64,000 nt of DNA from Roseomonas sp. (GTDB taxonomy: Bacteria; Pseudomonadota; Alphaproteobacteria; Acetobacterales; Acetobacteraceae): contig JADCFN010000016.1 in NCBI GenBank assembly GCA_020249505.1, positions 62,001 to 126,000 of the forward strand, in the 5' to 3' direction. The position numbers and the translations under genes are program-made. This document shows positions 44,053-54,073 of the stretch, one piece after another; position 1 is the first letter of the stretch, and each line of letters begins with the position of its first letter. The notes below the pieces were generated by a model. It was not told where the DNA came from. It was given only the letters and a program-made list of their open reading frames with translations, and ran no database searches.

Positions 44053-46749
44053 TCAGGCCGCCTTCGCCATCTCGCGCAACACGTAATGCAGGATGCCGCC
44101 ATTCTTGTAGTATTCCACCTCATCGGTGGTATCCACACGGCAGAGCACCTGGGTCTTCACCTGAGACCCATCAGCGCGGGTGATGACAACATCCATCATC
44201 ATGCGTGGCGAAAGCTTTTCCACGCCCAGGATATCAATCATCTCATCGCCCGTCAGGCCAAGGCTTTGGCGGCTTTCGCCTTCCTTAAACACCAGCGGCA
44301 GCACGCCCATGCCGACCAGGTTTGAACGATGGATACGCTCAAAACTTTCGGCAATCACGGCCTTGATGCCAAGCAGATAAGTGCCCTTCGCCGCCCAATC
44401 GCGCGAAGACCCCGTGCCATATTCCTTGCCGCCAATCACCACCAGCGGCACGCCTTCATTCTTGTAGCGCATCGCCGTGGTGTAGATCGGCGCCACATCA
44501 CCTGAAGGGTAGTGCTTGGAAATGCCACCTTCCACGCCGGGCACCATTTCATTGCGGATACGCGGATTGGCGAAGGTGCCGCGCATCATCACCTGATGGT
44601 TGCCGCGCCGCGCGCCATAGCTGTTGAAATCCGCCTGACGCACCTGGTGTTCCAGCAGATACTCACCCGCCGGCGACGCCTTCCGGATATTCCCCGCAGG
44701 CGAAATGTGGTCGGTGGTGATCGAGTCCGCGAGCTGCGCCAGGATCCGCGCGCCCTTCACATCGCCCACCGGCTTCGGATCGGCCGTCATGCCTTCAAAA
44801 TACGGCGGGTTCTGCACATAGGTGCTGCCCGAATTCCAGCGATAGGTATCGCTGCCCGCTTCGACGCGAATGGCCTGCCATTGCGTCGGGCCTTTGAAGA
44901 CATCGCCATAGCGTTCCTGGAACATCTCACGCGTCACAGCGGCGTGAACCGTGTCGTTCACTTCCTTCTGCGTCGGCCAGATGTCCTTCAGGTAAACCGG
45001 CTGGCCATCGCGGCCAGTGCCAATCGGTTCTTTCGTCAAATCCTTGCGGATCGTGCCGGCCAGCGCATAGGCCACCACCAACGGCGGCGAGGCGAGGTAA
45101 TTGGCGCGCACATTGGCATGCACGCGGCCTTCGAAGTTGCGATTGCCCGACAGCACCGAAACGCCAACGAGCTTGTTGTTTTCAATCGCATCCACAATGG
45201 CATCCGGCAGCGGGCCGGAATTGCCGATGCAGGTGGTACAGCCATAGCCCACGGTCTGGAAGCCAAGCGCGTCCAGATGCGGCGTCAGCCCCGCCTTGTT
45301 CAGATATTCCGTCACCACCTGGGACCCAGGCGCGAGAGAAGTCTTCACCCAAGGCTTCGCCGTCAGGCCCTTTTCCACCGCCTTCTTCGCCACCAGCCCG
45401 GCTGCCACCAGCACATAGGGGTTCGATGTATTGGTGCAGGAAGTGATGGCCGCGATCACGACATCGCCATGGCCGAGGTCATAATTCGCCCCTTCCACCG
45501 GCACGCGCAGATCCGCCTGATCCCCCGGCACGCCCATGGTTCCCGCAGCCAAATCCTTCAGGAAGGCCGGCGCGGCGTTGCTGAGCGCCACGCGATCCTG
45601 CGGCCGCTTCGGCCCTGCCATGGAGGGTTCCACCGTGCTGAGATCAAGTTCTAGCGTATCGGTAAACACCGGATCGGGCATGCCTTCCTCACGGAACATG
45701 CCCTGCGCCTTCAAATAGTCGCGCGTCAGCTTGATGCGATGCTCATCACGGCCGGACAGGCGCAAATATTCCAGCGTGGTGTCATCCACCGGGAAGAAGC
45801 CGCAGGTCGCGCCATATTCGGGGGCCATATTGCCAATGGTGGCACGATCCGCGAGCGGCAGATGTGCCAGACCCGGACCAAAGAATTCCACGAACTTACC
45901 GACCACGCCCTTCTTGCGCAGCATTTGCGTGACCGTCAGCACAAGATCGGTGGCGGTGACACCTTCCTTCACCGAACCCGTCAGCTTGAAGCCGATGACA
46001 TCGGGGATCAGCATGGCAATCGGCTGGCCGAGCATGGCGGCTTCGGCTTCAATGCCGCCGACACCCCAGCCCAGCACGCCAAGGCCATTGACCATGGTGG
46101 TGTGGCTATCCGTGCCATAGCAGGAATCGGGGAAGGCGAAGACATCGCCGGTATCCGTCGCGGTCCAAACGACTTGCGCCAGATATTCCAGATTGACCTG
46201 GTGGCAAATGCCTGTGCCCGGCGGCACAACGCGGAAATTATTGAAGGCTTCCTGACCCCAGCGGAGGAATTCGTAACGCTCCCCATTCCGCTCAAACTCA
46301 ATATCCACATTCTGCTTGAGCGAGGATGCGGTGCCGGAGACATCCACCATCACCGAATGGTCAATCACAAGGTCCACAGGCACCAGCGGGTTCACCTTGC
46401 GCGGGTCACCGCCCAGGCCAAGCAGGGCATCGCGCATGGCGGCAAGGTCCACCACGGCGGGGACGCCGGTGAAATCCTGGAGCAGGATGCGCGCGGGGCG
46501 GAAGGGCACTTCCTTATCGGAACGGCCTTCCTTCACCCATTCGGCGATCTTCTTCGCATCATCCACCGTATAGGAACGGCCATCTTCGAAGCGCAGCACA
46601 TTTTCCAGCAGCACCTTGAGGCTATAGGGCAGGCGGGTGATGTCGCCGATGCTCTTCGCTGCCTCGGGCAGGCTGAAATAATGATAGGTCTTGCCGTCAA
46701 CACTGAGCGTGCGACGAGTCTTCAGGCTGTCTTGCCCGATCATCCGCAT
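44053..46749 (-). CDS. acnA: Aconitate hydratase A
   Basis: 898 residues, the usual length of AcnA. Cluster ligands are visible in [10 protein letters not shown] and in [14 protein letters not shown] (CxxC). Other hallmarks are [46 protein letters not shown], and the C-terminal swivelling domain with [14 protein letters not shown], whose Arg and Ser bind substrate. It interconverts citrate and isocitrate in the TCA cycle. The start ATG has GGAAGGG upstream and is 63 bp from the divergent ccmA. Confidence 0.97.
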   Translation of the reverse strand: MRMIGQDSLKTRRTLSVDGKTYHYFSLPEAAKSIGDITRLPYSLKVLLENVLRFEDGRSYTVDDAKKIAEWVKEGRSDKEVPFRPARILLQDFTGVPAVVDLAAMRDALLGLGGDPRKVNPLVPVDLVIDHSVMVDVSGTASSLKQNVDIEFERNGERYEFLRWGQEAFNNFRVVPPGTGICHQVNLEYLAQVVWTATDTGDVFAFPDSCYGTDSHTTMVNGLGVLGWGVGGIEAEAAMLGQPIAMLIPDVIGFKLTGSVKEGVTATDLVLTVTQMLRKKGVVGKFVEFFGPGLAHLPLADRATIGNMAPEYGATCGFFPVDDTTLEYLRLSGRDEHRIKLTRDYLKAQGMFREEGMPDPVFTDTLELDLSTVEPSMAGPKRPQDRVALSNAAPAFLKDLAAGTMGVPGDQADLRVPVEGANYDLGHGDVVIAAITSCTNTSNPYVLVAAGLVAKKAVEKGLTAKPWVKTSLAPGSQVVTEYLNKAGLTPHLDALGFQTVGYGCTTCIGNSGPLPDAIVDAIENNKLVGVSVLSGNRNFEGRVHANVRANYLASPPLVVAYALAGTIRKDLTKEPIGTGRDGQPVYLKDIWPTQKEVNDTVHAAVTREMFQERYGDVFKGPTQWQAIRVEAGSDTYRWNSGSTYVQNPPYFEGMTADPKPVGDVKGARILAQLADSITTDHISPAGNIRKASPAGEYLLEHQVRQADFNSYGARRGNHQVMMRGTFANPRIRNEMVPGVEGGISKHYPSGDVAPIYTTAMRYKNEGVPLVVIGGKEYGTGSSRDWAAKGTYLLGIKAVIAESFERIHRSNLVGMGVLPLVFKEGESRQSLGLTGDEMIDILGVEKLSPRMMMDVVITRADGSQVKTQVLCRVDTTDEVEYYKNGGILHYVLREMAKAA

Positions 46750-46812
46750 GGCTGATTACCCTTCCTCAAGCGCGCTGGCCTTGCGTGACCGCGCCAATGG
46801 CGGCTTTAAAGC

Positions 46813-47460
46813 ATGAGGACGGGATGCGGTCCATTGGCGAGGGGGCGGATTTTGGCGGCGGGGCAACCCATTTTGGACGTGTTGGACCTTGCCTGCATCC
46901 GCGGTGATCGGGCGGTGTTTGCTGGGCTCAGCTTCTCCGTGCCGGCGGGCGGCGCGCTGCTGCTGACCGGGGCCAATGGGGCGGGGAAATCGAGCTTACT
47001 TCGCGTTATTGCCGGGCTGCTGTCGGCCGCGGGCGGTGAGGTGCTGCTGGAAGGTACGCCCGCGCGGTCAGACCCTACGGGCCATGCGCTCAGGCTGCGC
47101 TATATCTCCAGCCAGGATGCGCTGAAACCGGCGCTGACGGTGGCCGAAAATTTGGCCCTTTATGCTGCGCTTTGGGGCGGCGAGGTGACGCGGGCGCTGG
47201 AAGCGCTTGGCCTTGGCGCTTTGGCATCGCTGCCCGGGCGGGTGTTGTCCACTGGGCAAAGTCGGCGTTTAGCCTTGGCGCGGCTGGCCTTAGCGCCGGC
47301 GCGGCTTTGGCTCCTGGATGAACCTAGCCTTGGGTTGGATGCGGCCTCTGTCGCGCGGCTGGGCACGCTGATGGCGCGTCACCGTGCTGCCGGCGGCGCC
47401 ATTCTGGCCGCGACCCACCTTCCCTTGCCGCTGCCAGATGCGCGGGAGCTGAAGCTATGA
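46813..47460 (+). CDS. ccmA: Heme exporter ATP-binding protein CcmA
   Basis: 215 residues, the short ABC ATPase typical of CcmA: LDVLDLACIRGDRAVFAGLSF, Walker A GANGAGKSSLLR, LKPALTVAENLALYAALWGG, signature LSTGQSRRLALARL, Walker B LWLLDEPSLGLD, and the ATHLPLPL H-loop. CcmA powers release of heme-loaded CcmE during cytochrome c maturation. The first 20 residues are not conserved, so a later TTG start (near 46852) is possible. ccmB follows with a 4-bp overlap. Confidence 0.9.
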   Translation: MRTGCGPLARGRILAAGQPILDVLDLACIRGDRAVFAGLSFSVPAGGALLLTGANGAGKSSLLRVIAGLLSAAGGEVLLEGTPARSDPTGHALRLRYISSQDALKPALTVAENLALYAALWGGEVTRALEALGLGALASLPGRVLSTGQSRRLALARLALAPARLWLLDEPSLGLDAASVARLGTLMARHRAAGGAILAATHLPLPLPDARELKL

Positions 47461-48131
47461 GCGGGGGCGTGTTTGGTGGGTTCCTGGCGGTGCTGGGTCG
47501 CGAATGGAAGCTCGCGCTTCGCCACCCCTCCGATACGCTGGCGGCTGTTTTGTTCTTTGTACTGGTGGCAGCGCTGTTCCCCTTCGGCGTCGGCCCGGCG
47601 CCGGAGACGCTTTCCCGCCTTGCCCCGGGCGCCTTGCTCGCCGCCGCATTGCTCGCCGCGCTTTTGCCGCTTGATCGGCTTTTTGGGGCGGAGGCGGAGG
47701 ATGGCTCGCTCGATCAATTGCTGCTTTCCGGCCTGCCGCGCGGGGTGCTGGCGGCGGCCAAGGCGCTCGGCCATTGGCTGACCACGGGCGTGCCGCTGAT
47801 TGCCGCAACGCCCATTGCGGCGGCAATGCTCAATTTGCCGGTGGAAGCTTGGGGGGTCGCGATGATGGCGCTTGCCTTGGCGACCGCGCTTTTGTCGCTG
47901 CTGGGTACTTTGGGGGCAGCGCTGACACTTGGCGCCAGGCGTGGCGGCGTGCTGCTGCCCTTGCTGGTTTTGCCGCTCGCGATTCCGGCGGTGATTTTCG
48001 GCGCGGCGGCGATTGAAGCCGCCAGCGCCGGGCTTTCCGCCACCCCTTTTCTGCTGCTCCTGGGGGCGGGGGTATCGCTTGCAGCACCGCTCGCGCCCCT
48101 AGCGGCGGGGGCGGCGCTTGGCGGAGATTAG
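47457..48131 (+). CDS. ccmB: Heme exporter membrane protein CcmB
   Basis: 224 residues with six hydrophobic segments and the CcmB markers LGREWKLALRHPSDTLAAVLFFVLVAALFP at the N-terminus (seen in shorter parts), EDGSLDQLLLSGLP and LTLGARRGGVLLPLLVLPL. It starts at an ATGA overlap with ccmA. CcmB is the membrane half of the CcmAB complex. The usual next gene, ccmC, is absent; the convergent VOC gene begins to overlap the stop immediately. Confidence 0.92.
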   Translation: MSGGVFGGFLAVLGREWKLALRHPSDTLAAVLFFVLVAALFPFGVGPAPETLSRLAPGALLAAALLAALLPLDRLFGAEAEDGSLDQLLLSGLPRGVLAAAKALGHWLTTGVPLIAATPIAAAMLNLPVEAWGVAMMALALATALLSLLGTLGAALTLGARRGGVLLPLLVLPLAIPAVIFGAAAIEAASAGLSATPFLLLLGAGVSLAAPLAPLAAGAALGGD

Positions 48132-49012
48132 GCCGGAGGCATGGCCCAGACCGCGGCCTCATTCCCCGGTGCGTAGTAATTATTGGTGATCGCCGCATTG
48201 CGATTGACCAGTGGGCGCATGAAAAGCGGGTGCGTCATGCTGCGGATTTCATGTTCCACTTCAAACAGCACGCGGCCATCATTCGGGTCCACCACCTTGA
48301 TGAAGCGATATTGATGCGCGCTGTCCTCACGCGAAATCAACCCGCGTTCATTAAGCCGATTATAGATCCCGCCGAAATCCACAAAGGCCAATTGAATGTG
48401 ATGGCCATCAAAGGCGGGTTGCGGCTTGTCGGTTTCGCGGAAGATCAGGAATTGCTCCCGCGCCACGCGCACATAAAGCGCGCCATCGCGCATTGCCGTG
48501 CTGGTGCCGATGATCTGTTCATAAAACCGCGCCATGCCAGGCAGCGTGCCGGGTGCGACATCAAATTCAACATAGGGCATGCCAAGCGTGATGCGGCCGA
48601 GCTTTTCGGCATCCGGTGTGTGGCAGCGCATGCGATTGCCCCAAGGGCAAGTCACATCCACATGATCGGCGGCTTCGGCAAAGCTGTATTGCGTGCCTTC
48701 CAGCCAACGTCGCGCACGATCCAGCCGATGCAATAGCTGCGCACGATCCGGCAGCACCAGCCCCACCGTGCCGCGCAGTACCTGCGCCGGGCCGGCCGGC
48801 AAATGGAATTGGCTGATGCCGACATTGGCCCACATATTGTCAATGCCCGTCATCAAATAGGGATCGCGCGTCAGGCCAAGCGCACTGATGTAGAAGGCGG
48901 TTGCCTTCAACTGATCCGGCACTTGCAGATTGACATGCTGCAATTCGACAACATTGCCGAGGGATTCCTCGGTCCGATCCCAGGGGCAGGCGAGTTTAGG
49001 GGTGCCATCCAT
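48128..49012 (-). CDS. Two-domain VOC-family protein (extradiol dioxygenase/glyoxalase-like)
   Basis: 294 residues with two vicinal-oxygen-chelate modules: residues about 24-135 (VELQHVNLQVPD ... FYISALGL) and about 150-275 (MPYVEFDVAPGTLPGMARFYEQIIG ... GHHIQLAFVDFGGIYNRL ... RVLFEVEHEI). His in HHIQLAF and Glu in FEVEHE fit metal ligands, but the third ligand typical of ring-cleaving dioxygenases is not obvious. It may be a metal-dependent isomerase, lyase or dioxygenase. AAGGAG precedes the start. The stop overlaps ccmB tail to tail. Confidence 0.8.
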   Translation of the reverse strand: MDGTPKLACPWDRTEESLGNVVELQHVNLQVPDQLKATAFYISALGLTRDPYLMTGIDNMWANVGISQFHLPAGPAQVLRGTVGLVLPDRAQLLHRLDRARRWLEGTQYSFAEAADHVDVTCPWGNRMRCHTPDAEKLGRITLGMPYVEFDVAPGTLPGMARFYEQIIGTSTAMRDGALYVRVAREQFLIFRETDKPQPAFDGHHIQLAFVDFGGIYNRLNERGLISREDSAHQYRFIKVVDPNDGRVLFEVEHEIRSMTHPLFMRPLVNRNAAITNNYYAPGNEAAVWAMPPA

Positions 49013-49267
49013 CGTTTCGCTCCTTTGGTTTGTTGCTTGCGGAATTTACCATTATAGAAAGGTCGATGAGGGCCTTGTGATGCTCCAGTCTTCGACTCAC
49101 CCATGCGAACCTCTCTTTCGCTTGTCGCACTTAAACTTCGGGAGAGCATCAGATGTTTGGTACGAAAAGACAAGTCTACCCAAGACAGCGTTTCTTCGAT
49201 CTGCAATAAAATTCTCAGGCTGATTTCCTGATCAAAGAGGAATTTTTGCGGTGGCAAGGGTACTCAC

Positions 49268-49759
49268 TCAGGGCAAGAAGCGAGTCCAAAACCGAAGCCA
49301 AGCACGGACCTCATGGACCCGACCACCTTCGTCAAGTGACAGGATGATATGCCAAATGTTTAGGAAAAAAGGATTCTGGTAGTTTTCGAACATCACTGAG
49401 CAGTAATACACGCCACCCAGGTCTGGACGTAGGCTGCAGTCAACTTTGGAGCCTTGGACTATGCGTGCCGAATCTCGAATAACGCGAAGAAGTGTTTCTA
49501 GGTCAGTATTTTCTGCCGCCGTCATTAAGTCTTTTGAGAGCGCAGCGCCACGCTCCTCGGGGTCAGCAATATGATCGTAAGCGAGAAAATTGATGGAATG
49601 GCGATCCGCATAACGAAGCTTCGGCGGGCTGGAAGGACCAACCCCCCAAAGAGAGCAAAAAAAGAATAAAAATATCCACAGAGTTGGATTAGAAAGCGAA
49701 GAATTTTTCCATTCAGAATAAAGAATAGTCTCCTCCCGATCTCTTCCATGTGCGAACAA
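49268..49759 (-). CDS. Hypothetical protein in an AT-rich island
   Basis: An open frame of 163 codons with a hydrophobic segment near the N-terminus (LWIFLFFFCSLWGVG, about residues 27-41), then a soluble part with DLETLLRVIRDSARIV and a Trp-rich end (RAWLRFWTRFLP). I recognise no family. The frame opens with TTG at 49759; a GGGAGGAGA sequence lies inside it and would suit a start near codon 12, but no ATG is there. The stretch from about 49020 to 49830 is visibly less GC-rich than its surroundings, suggesting foreign origin. It might instead be a decayed gene. Confidence 0.5.
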   Translation of the reverse strand: MFAHGRDREETILYSEWKNSSLSNPTLWIFLFFFCSLWGVGPSSPPKLRYADRHSINFLAYDHIADPEERGAALSKDLMTAAENTDLETLLRVIRDSARIVQGSKVDCSLRPDLGGVYYCSVMFENYQNPFFLNIWHIILSLDEGGRVHEVRAWLRFWTRFLP

Positions 49760-49842
49760 TGACCAGTTAGCTTGGTTTTACCTACCGCCGCCCCATTTGG
49801 CTACATGAGTGTAAACCGGAATGATGATCAATAGAAGCCAGC

Positions 49843-50805
49843 CTATTCCGCCGCCTTCGGCGCATAGCCAAGGCCGCCTTGGTATTTCTCGGCCGCTTCC
49901 GTTGGCAGGAATTCGGCTTCCATTTCGCGGATGCGGTCAAAGCCGGCGAAGCCATGCAGATTACCCATGGGGTGCTGCTTGAAGCGCGCATCATAGGCGG
50001 CCTCCGCCATGGGGCCTTCGGCCTTCAGCGTGGTGGCGAAATCATGGATCGCCATGATGGTGGCACGCATCGCCGCACCCGGCAGGATGCAGGCGCGAAT
50101 GCCAATCGCCGCCATTTCTTCCGCCGTGAAGCGGGGAGAAATGCCGGTCATGTTGTAGAAGACCGGGCCTTTCACCGCCTGGCAGATATGCGCCACTTCT
50201 TCCTTGTCCTTTGGGCCTTCCACGAAAGCGAGGTCCGCGCCCGCTTCCAAAAACGCATTGGCGCGGGTGATGGCTTCTTCCATGGAACCGCCATGCGCAC
50301 CGCGCGCATCTGTACGCGCGATGATGACGAAATCCGGGTCAAGCGCATCGCGCGTTTTGCAGGCGGCGCGGATTTTCAGCACCGCTTCATCGCGCGCGAT
50401 CACTTCTCGTCCAGCCACATGGCCGCAGCGCTTGGGCGCCACCTGGTCTTCCAAATGCATCCCCGCCACACCGGCGCGGATATATTCTTCCACCGTGCGG
50501 ACCACATTGATGGCATTGCCAAAGCCGGTATCGGCATCGGCAATCAATGGCGCACGCACGGCAGAGGCGATCAGCTTCGCATTCAGCGCCATTTCGGTCA
50601 GCGTAATGAGCCCTGCATCAGGCAGGCCGAGCAGGTTCAGCGAGGTGCCATAGCCCGACATATACAGTGCGGGAAAACCCGCATGTTCCAGAATGCGGGC
50701 CGACATGGCGTTGAAGCAACCCGGCAGGATCAGCGGCGCGGGTTCGCCCAGAAGCGCGCGCAAGCGTGTGGTGGCGCGGGCGGGGCTGGCTTGACCAAGG
50801 CGCAT
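49843..50805 (-). CDS. Isocitrate lyase/PEP mutase family protein (2-methylisocitrate lyase-like)
   Basis: 320 residues from ATG 50805, with AAGGAAAAC upstream; longer upstream versions would run into the nitroreductase gene. Family motifs: PGCFNAMSARILEHAGF, YMSGYGTS, DADTGFGNAINVVRTV (metal-binding Asp pair), MHLEDQVAPKRCGH with the lid Lys-Arg-Cys-Gly-His catalytic motif, IIARTDARG, and FVEGPKDKEEV. The KRCGH motif marks a lyase rather than a PEP mutase. It would split a C-C bond in a 2-hydroxy di- or tricarboxylate. It lies 11 bp after the nitroreductase gene on the same strand, part of the 49.8-54 kb cluster. Confidence 0.88.
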   Translation of the reverse strand: MRLGQASPARATTRLRALLGEPAPLILPGCFNAMSARILEHAGFPALYMSGYGTSLNLLGLPDAGLITLTEMALNAKLIASAVRAPLIADADTGFGNAINVVRTVEEYIRAGVAGMHLEDQVAPKRCGHVAGREVIARDEAVLKIRAACKTRDALDPDFVIIARTDARGAHGGSMEEAITRANAFLEAGADLAFVEGPKDKEEVAHICQAVKGPVFYNMTGISPRFTAEEMAAIGIRACILPGAAMRATIMAIHDFATTLKAEGPMAEAAYDARFKQHPMGNLHGFAGFDRIREMEAEFLPTEAAEKYQGGLGYAPKAAE

Positions 50806-50816
50806 CGGTGTTTTCC

Positions 50817-51647
50817 TTATTTCAGCGGGAAACCAAGGGAGCGCAGCGCGGCCTTCAGCCCATCCCGTCCACGCAGCGCGCCAATGGTGCCGATGCGTGA
50901 AATCACGCGCTGCGACCAATTATCCGCGGCCATTTCATAACGCTTGGAATAATCAGCGAGTTTTTCATCATAGGCAGCGCGCAGCGATTTTTCCTTGGCG
51001 GTGGAATAGGTTTCGTGATGCAGCACCGCTTCCTGCGAAAGCCGCGGCTTCACCGCGCTTTCCTTGCCCGGCGCGGCATAGCCCACGCAAAGGCCAAAGA
51101 CCGCTGCTGCACCTGGCGGCAGGCCCAGCATGGCGGCCACGCGCGGCACATCATTGCGCAGCGCGCCGATATAAACCGTGGCAAGGCCTAGGCTTTCCGC
51201 CGCCACCACGGCGTTTTGTGCGGCCAAGCCGGCATCAATCGCCGCCACCAGGAAGGTTTCCAGGAAGGGCATGCCGGCCAGCGCCACACCTTCCTGCTCA
51301 CCCAGGCGTTCATTGCGCGACACATCGGCGATGAACACCAGGAAGATCGGGCATTGTTCGATATGCTTCTGGCCGCCCGCAATCGCCGCCAGCGCCTTGC
51401 GCTTTTCCGGATCGTTTACCGAAACCACGGACCAGGTTTGCAAATTGGATGATGTCGCCGCCGATTGCGCCGCCGCGATCAGGGTTTCCAGCGTGCCGGC
51501 CGGCGGCGCATCCGCGCGATAACCGCGCACGGAACGGTGCGAGAGCAGCAGCGAAATCGTCTCATTCCAAGGGCCGAGCTTGGGTTCGGCGCCGGCGCCG
51601 TAACGCGCTGTCAGGGCGGCTGGGGCCGACAATTGCATGCCATCCAT
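50817..51647 (-). CDS. Nitroreductase-family NAD(P)H:FMN oxidoreductase (NfsA/Frp-like)
   Basis: 276 residues. SLLLSHRSVRGY is the FMN phosphate-binding region, AAQSAATSSNLQTWSVV the next FMN contact, and the segment NAVVAAESLGLATVYIGALRND matches NfsA/Frp flavin reductases. These proteins reduce nitroaromatics, quinones or free FMN. Placed between an LLM-type monooxygenase and a lyase, it may provide reduced FMN for the two-component monooxygenases at 51705 and 54074. The ATG has AAAGGA upstream. Confidence 0.88.
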   Translation of the reverse strand: MDGMQLSAPAALTARYGAGAEPKLGPWNETISLLLSHRSVRGYRADAPPAGTLETLIAAAQSAATSSNLQTWSVVSVNDPEKRKALAAIAGGQKHIEQCPIFLVFIADVSRNERLGEQEGVALAGMPFLETFLVAAIDAGLAAQNAVVAAESLGLATVYIGALRNDVPRVAAMLGLPPGAAAVFGLCVGYAAPGKESAVKPRLSQEAVLHHETYSTAKEKSLRAAYDEKLADYSKRYEMAADNWSQRVISRIGTIGALRGRDGLKAALRSLGFPLK

Positions 51648-51704
51648 TTGGGTAGTCCTTTGCGATGATGGGGGAAGCCTAGGCCAGAATGGCGCGGTGG
51701 GAAA

Positions 51705-53060
51705 TCACCCTGCCCGACGCCACCCCGCCGCCGGGTGGGGAGCGGCCAGCAAAGGCCCGGCGCCAAAGAGTTTTTGCCGGTAGCTCCCCGGCGCATAGCC
51801 GCGCTTATACCGCCCGCGTTCCTGCAGGGCCGGCACCAAAAGCCGCACCACATCTTCCAGGCATTCCGGGGTGATTGTGCGCGAGAGGTTGAAGCCATCC
51901 ACATCCGCCTGATCCACCCAGGCAATGAGTTCCTCGGCTACTTCTTCAACAGAACCAACAATCGGCGGTTGGCGGCTGCCCAGCACCATGCGGTCCATCA
52001 GCGCGCGCTTGGTGGCGCGCGGTGCGGCGGCGCGCAAAGCCTCCACATTGGAACGGATGGCCTGGCTTTGCCCGGCATCGGGCAATTCCTCATCGGCGGC
52101 AAAACGCGCCAGATCAATGCCAAGCGAAGCCGAGGCATGCGCCAGCGCGCCTTCAATGCTGGCATGCTGGCGATATTCGGCGAGCTTCGCCTCAGCCTCC
52201 GCCCGCGTGCGGCCAATGATCAGCGTGGCGCCGACAAAGATGCGGATCGGGCGCGGTGCGGCGCGGGCGCGCAAATCCGCGACCAGCTTCGCAACATGCG
52301 GCTTTGGTCCGCCATTCACAAAGACGCATTCGGCATGGCGCGCGGCAAAACCCCGCCCGCGATCCGAAGCGCCGGCCTGATACAAAACCGGCGTGCGCTG
52401 CGGGGATGGTTCCACCAGATGCGGCGCATCCAGCCGATATTGCCGGCCTTCATGGCGGATGCGCTTCACGCGCGCGGGATCGGCATAGATGCCTCCCGCG
52501 CGGTCGCGCTTCACGGCATCAGCGGCCCAGGATTCCTCCCACAGCCGATAGACAATTTCCATATATTCATCGGCCAGATCGTAGCGATCATCATGCGCCA
52601 TTTGCCGATCAAGCCCCATGGCGCGCGCCGCACTATCCAGATAGCCGGTCACGATATTCCAGCCGATGCGCCCTTGCGTCAGATGATCCAGCGTTGAGAA
52701 ACGCCGCGCCAGCAGGGCCGGGCTTTCCCATGCGAGGTTACACGTCACGCCAAAGCCAAGGTTGCGCGTGGCCGCCGCCATGGCCGGCACAAGCAGCATG
52801 GGATCAAGCAGCGGCACCTGCACGGCATTCCTGATCGCCGCATCGCCATTCCCGCCATGCACATCATAAATGCCCAGCACATCGGCCAGAAACAGCCCAT
52901 CAAACAGGCCTTCTTCCAATAGCCGCGCCAATCCCATCCAGTAATCAAGCGAAAGATAGTCAGCCGAGCGATCCCGTGGATGCGTCCACATGCCCTGCTG
53001 GATATGACCCAGACAGGCCATGTCAAAAGCATTGAAGCGGATTTCGCGCGGAGCGGTCAC
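51705..53060 (-). CDS. FMN-dependent monooxygenase of the NtaA/SnaA/DszA/SoxA family
   Basis: 451 residues, the long-form LLM fold: FNAFDMACLGHIQQGMWTHP, EEGLFDGLFLADVLGIYD, GFGVTCNLAWESPALLARR, TLDHLTQGRIGWNIVTGYLDSAARAMG, VLYQAGASDRGRGFAARHAE, and NLSRTITPECLEDVV. These are signatures of two-component monooxygenases acting on nitrilotriacetate, EDTA, dibenzothiophene sulfone or alkyl sulfur/nitrogen compounds, using FMNH2 from a separate reductase. The start is a GTG that overlaps the stop of the thioesterase gene (GTGA), so the two are coupled. A nitroreductase that could supply FMNH2 follows 57 bp downstream. Confidence 0.9.
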   Translation of the reverse strand: MTAPREIRFNAFDMACLGHIQQGMWTHPRDRSADYLSLDYWMGLARLLEEGLFDGLFLADVLGIYDVHGGNGDAAIRNAVQVPLLDPMLLVPAMAAATRNLGFGVTCNLAWESPALLARRFSTLDHLTQGRIGWNIVTGYLDSAARAMGLDRQMAHDDRYDLADEYMEIVYRLWEESWAADAVKRDRAGGIYADPARVKRIRHEGRQYRLDAPHLVEPSPQRTPVLYQAGASDRGRGFAARHAECVFVNGGPKPHVAKLVADLRARAAPRPIRIFVGATLIIGRTRAEAEAKLAEYRQHASIEGALAHASASLGIDLARFAADEELPDAGQSQAIRSNVEALRAAAPRATKRALMDRMVLGSRQPPIVGSVEEVAEELIAWVDQADVDGFNLSRTITPECLEDVVRLLVPALQERGRYKRGYAPGSYRQKLFGAGPLLAAPHPAAGWRRAG

Positions 53061-53950
53061 AACCCGAGCCCCGGCACCAGCAAGCCTTCCAGCAACCGCC
53101 TTCTCTCAGGCGGGATCGCCACCGCCTTGCGTGCCTTGAGGTCAAAGCTGACGCCGACCGCTTCCGCCGCCGCAACCGGCGCACCAGTAACCCCATCATG
53201 CAGCAAATGCGTCCAGGTGGTGGTTTTCTCACCGAGCGCACGCAGGCCGCTTCGGATGATCAGCAAATCGCCAATCCGCATCGGTTGCAGATAGACAAGC
53301 CGATATTCCAAGGCCGCGCTGCCAAGCCCTTCTTCGCGCGCGCCAAGCTCCGCCCCCGGAAAGCGCAGATTGGGCACGCCATCCCAAATGCGAGAAATCA
53401 CTACATCCGGGCGCATCAGCCCGGCGCGGTCACAATCCTCGGCCCGGATGGCGCCGATATAGGCATCGGTCAGGCCCAAGGCGGCAGCGCCAGCGGCATC
53501 GGGTAGCGGGCGGATGGGATCAAAAGGCAGGCCACGCGGCCCGGCGTGATCCGGCAGGGTGGTAGCCAGGCCGGCGATTTTCTCATCCAGCCCCGCCGGC
53601 AGCGGCAGGATTGCGCCCGAGGCCGGGTCCCGCAATTCAATATCCGAAACCAGCGCGGCCGAGGCCACCCCCGTGCCGCTATTCCTGATTTCCACATAGG
53701 CGCGCAGCCGATCCCCGCGCCTCTCGACAATGCCGCCGAAAATCGTAAACGGCGTCCCCGCCGCCATTTCACGCAAGAAGCGGATATGCTGATCCACTGG
53801 CGCGAAAAAGCCGCGATCCGGCGTGATGCCAAGCGCCAGCGCCAGCCAGGCCAGCCCATCCCCCGCGCGGGCAATGTAATGGCGCACATTCATATGCCCC
53901 ATCACATCGCATTCGCCGCTTTGCACGCTGCCCTTGCCGATAACGATCAT
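53057..53950 (-). CDS. Double-hotdog thioesterase-family protein
   Basis: 297 residues from ATG 53950. The first hotdog module has SGECDVMGHMNVRHYIARAGDG (4HBT-like Asp and His), and the second, about residues 165-290, has DVVISRIWDGVPNLRFP and EYRLVYLQPMRIGD. It should cleave acyl-CoA or related thioesters. An extended upstream frame exists, but the ATG at 53950 starts at the conserved hotdog strand and follows a GGGGTGA sequence. It is the first gene of the minus-strand cluster, 123 bp from the divergent LLM gene, and overlaps the DszA-like gene by 4 bp. Confidence 0.8.
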   Translation of the reverse strand: MIVIGKGSVQSGECDVMGHMNVRHYIARAGDGLAWLALALGITPDRGFFAPVDQHIRFLREMAAGTPFTIFGGIVERRGDRLRAYVEIRNSGTGVASAALVSDIELRDPASGAILPLPAGLDEKIAGLATTLPDHAGPRGLPFDPIRPLPDAAGAAALGLTDAYIGAIRAEDCDRAGLMRPDVVISRIWDGVPNLRFPGAELGAREEGLGSAALEYRLVYLQPMRIGDLLIIRSGLRALGEKTTTWTHLLHDGVTGAPVAAAEAVGVSFDLKARKAVAIPPERRRLLEGLLVPGLGL

Positions 53951-54073
53951 GGAATCACCCCTGGGAACCGCCCGCAGAACACCCTGCCCTGCCTTTCCAT
54001 GCAAGTTATGGCCCCTTGAGCCCGCCGAAACTTCGGCGCAGCATACCCGAAAGCAAAAGGAAGGAACCGCGCC

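Noticed and set aside
48907-49257. A 116-codon minus-strand frame upstream of the VOC gene
   Set aside because: It overlaps the VOC start in another frame, has no ribosome-binding site I can see and no family resemblance. The 255-bp gap is treated as intergenic.
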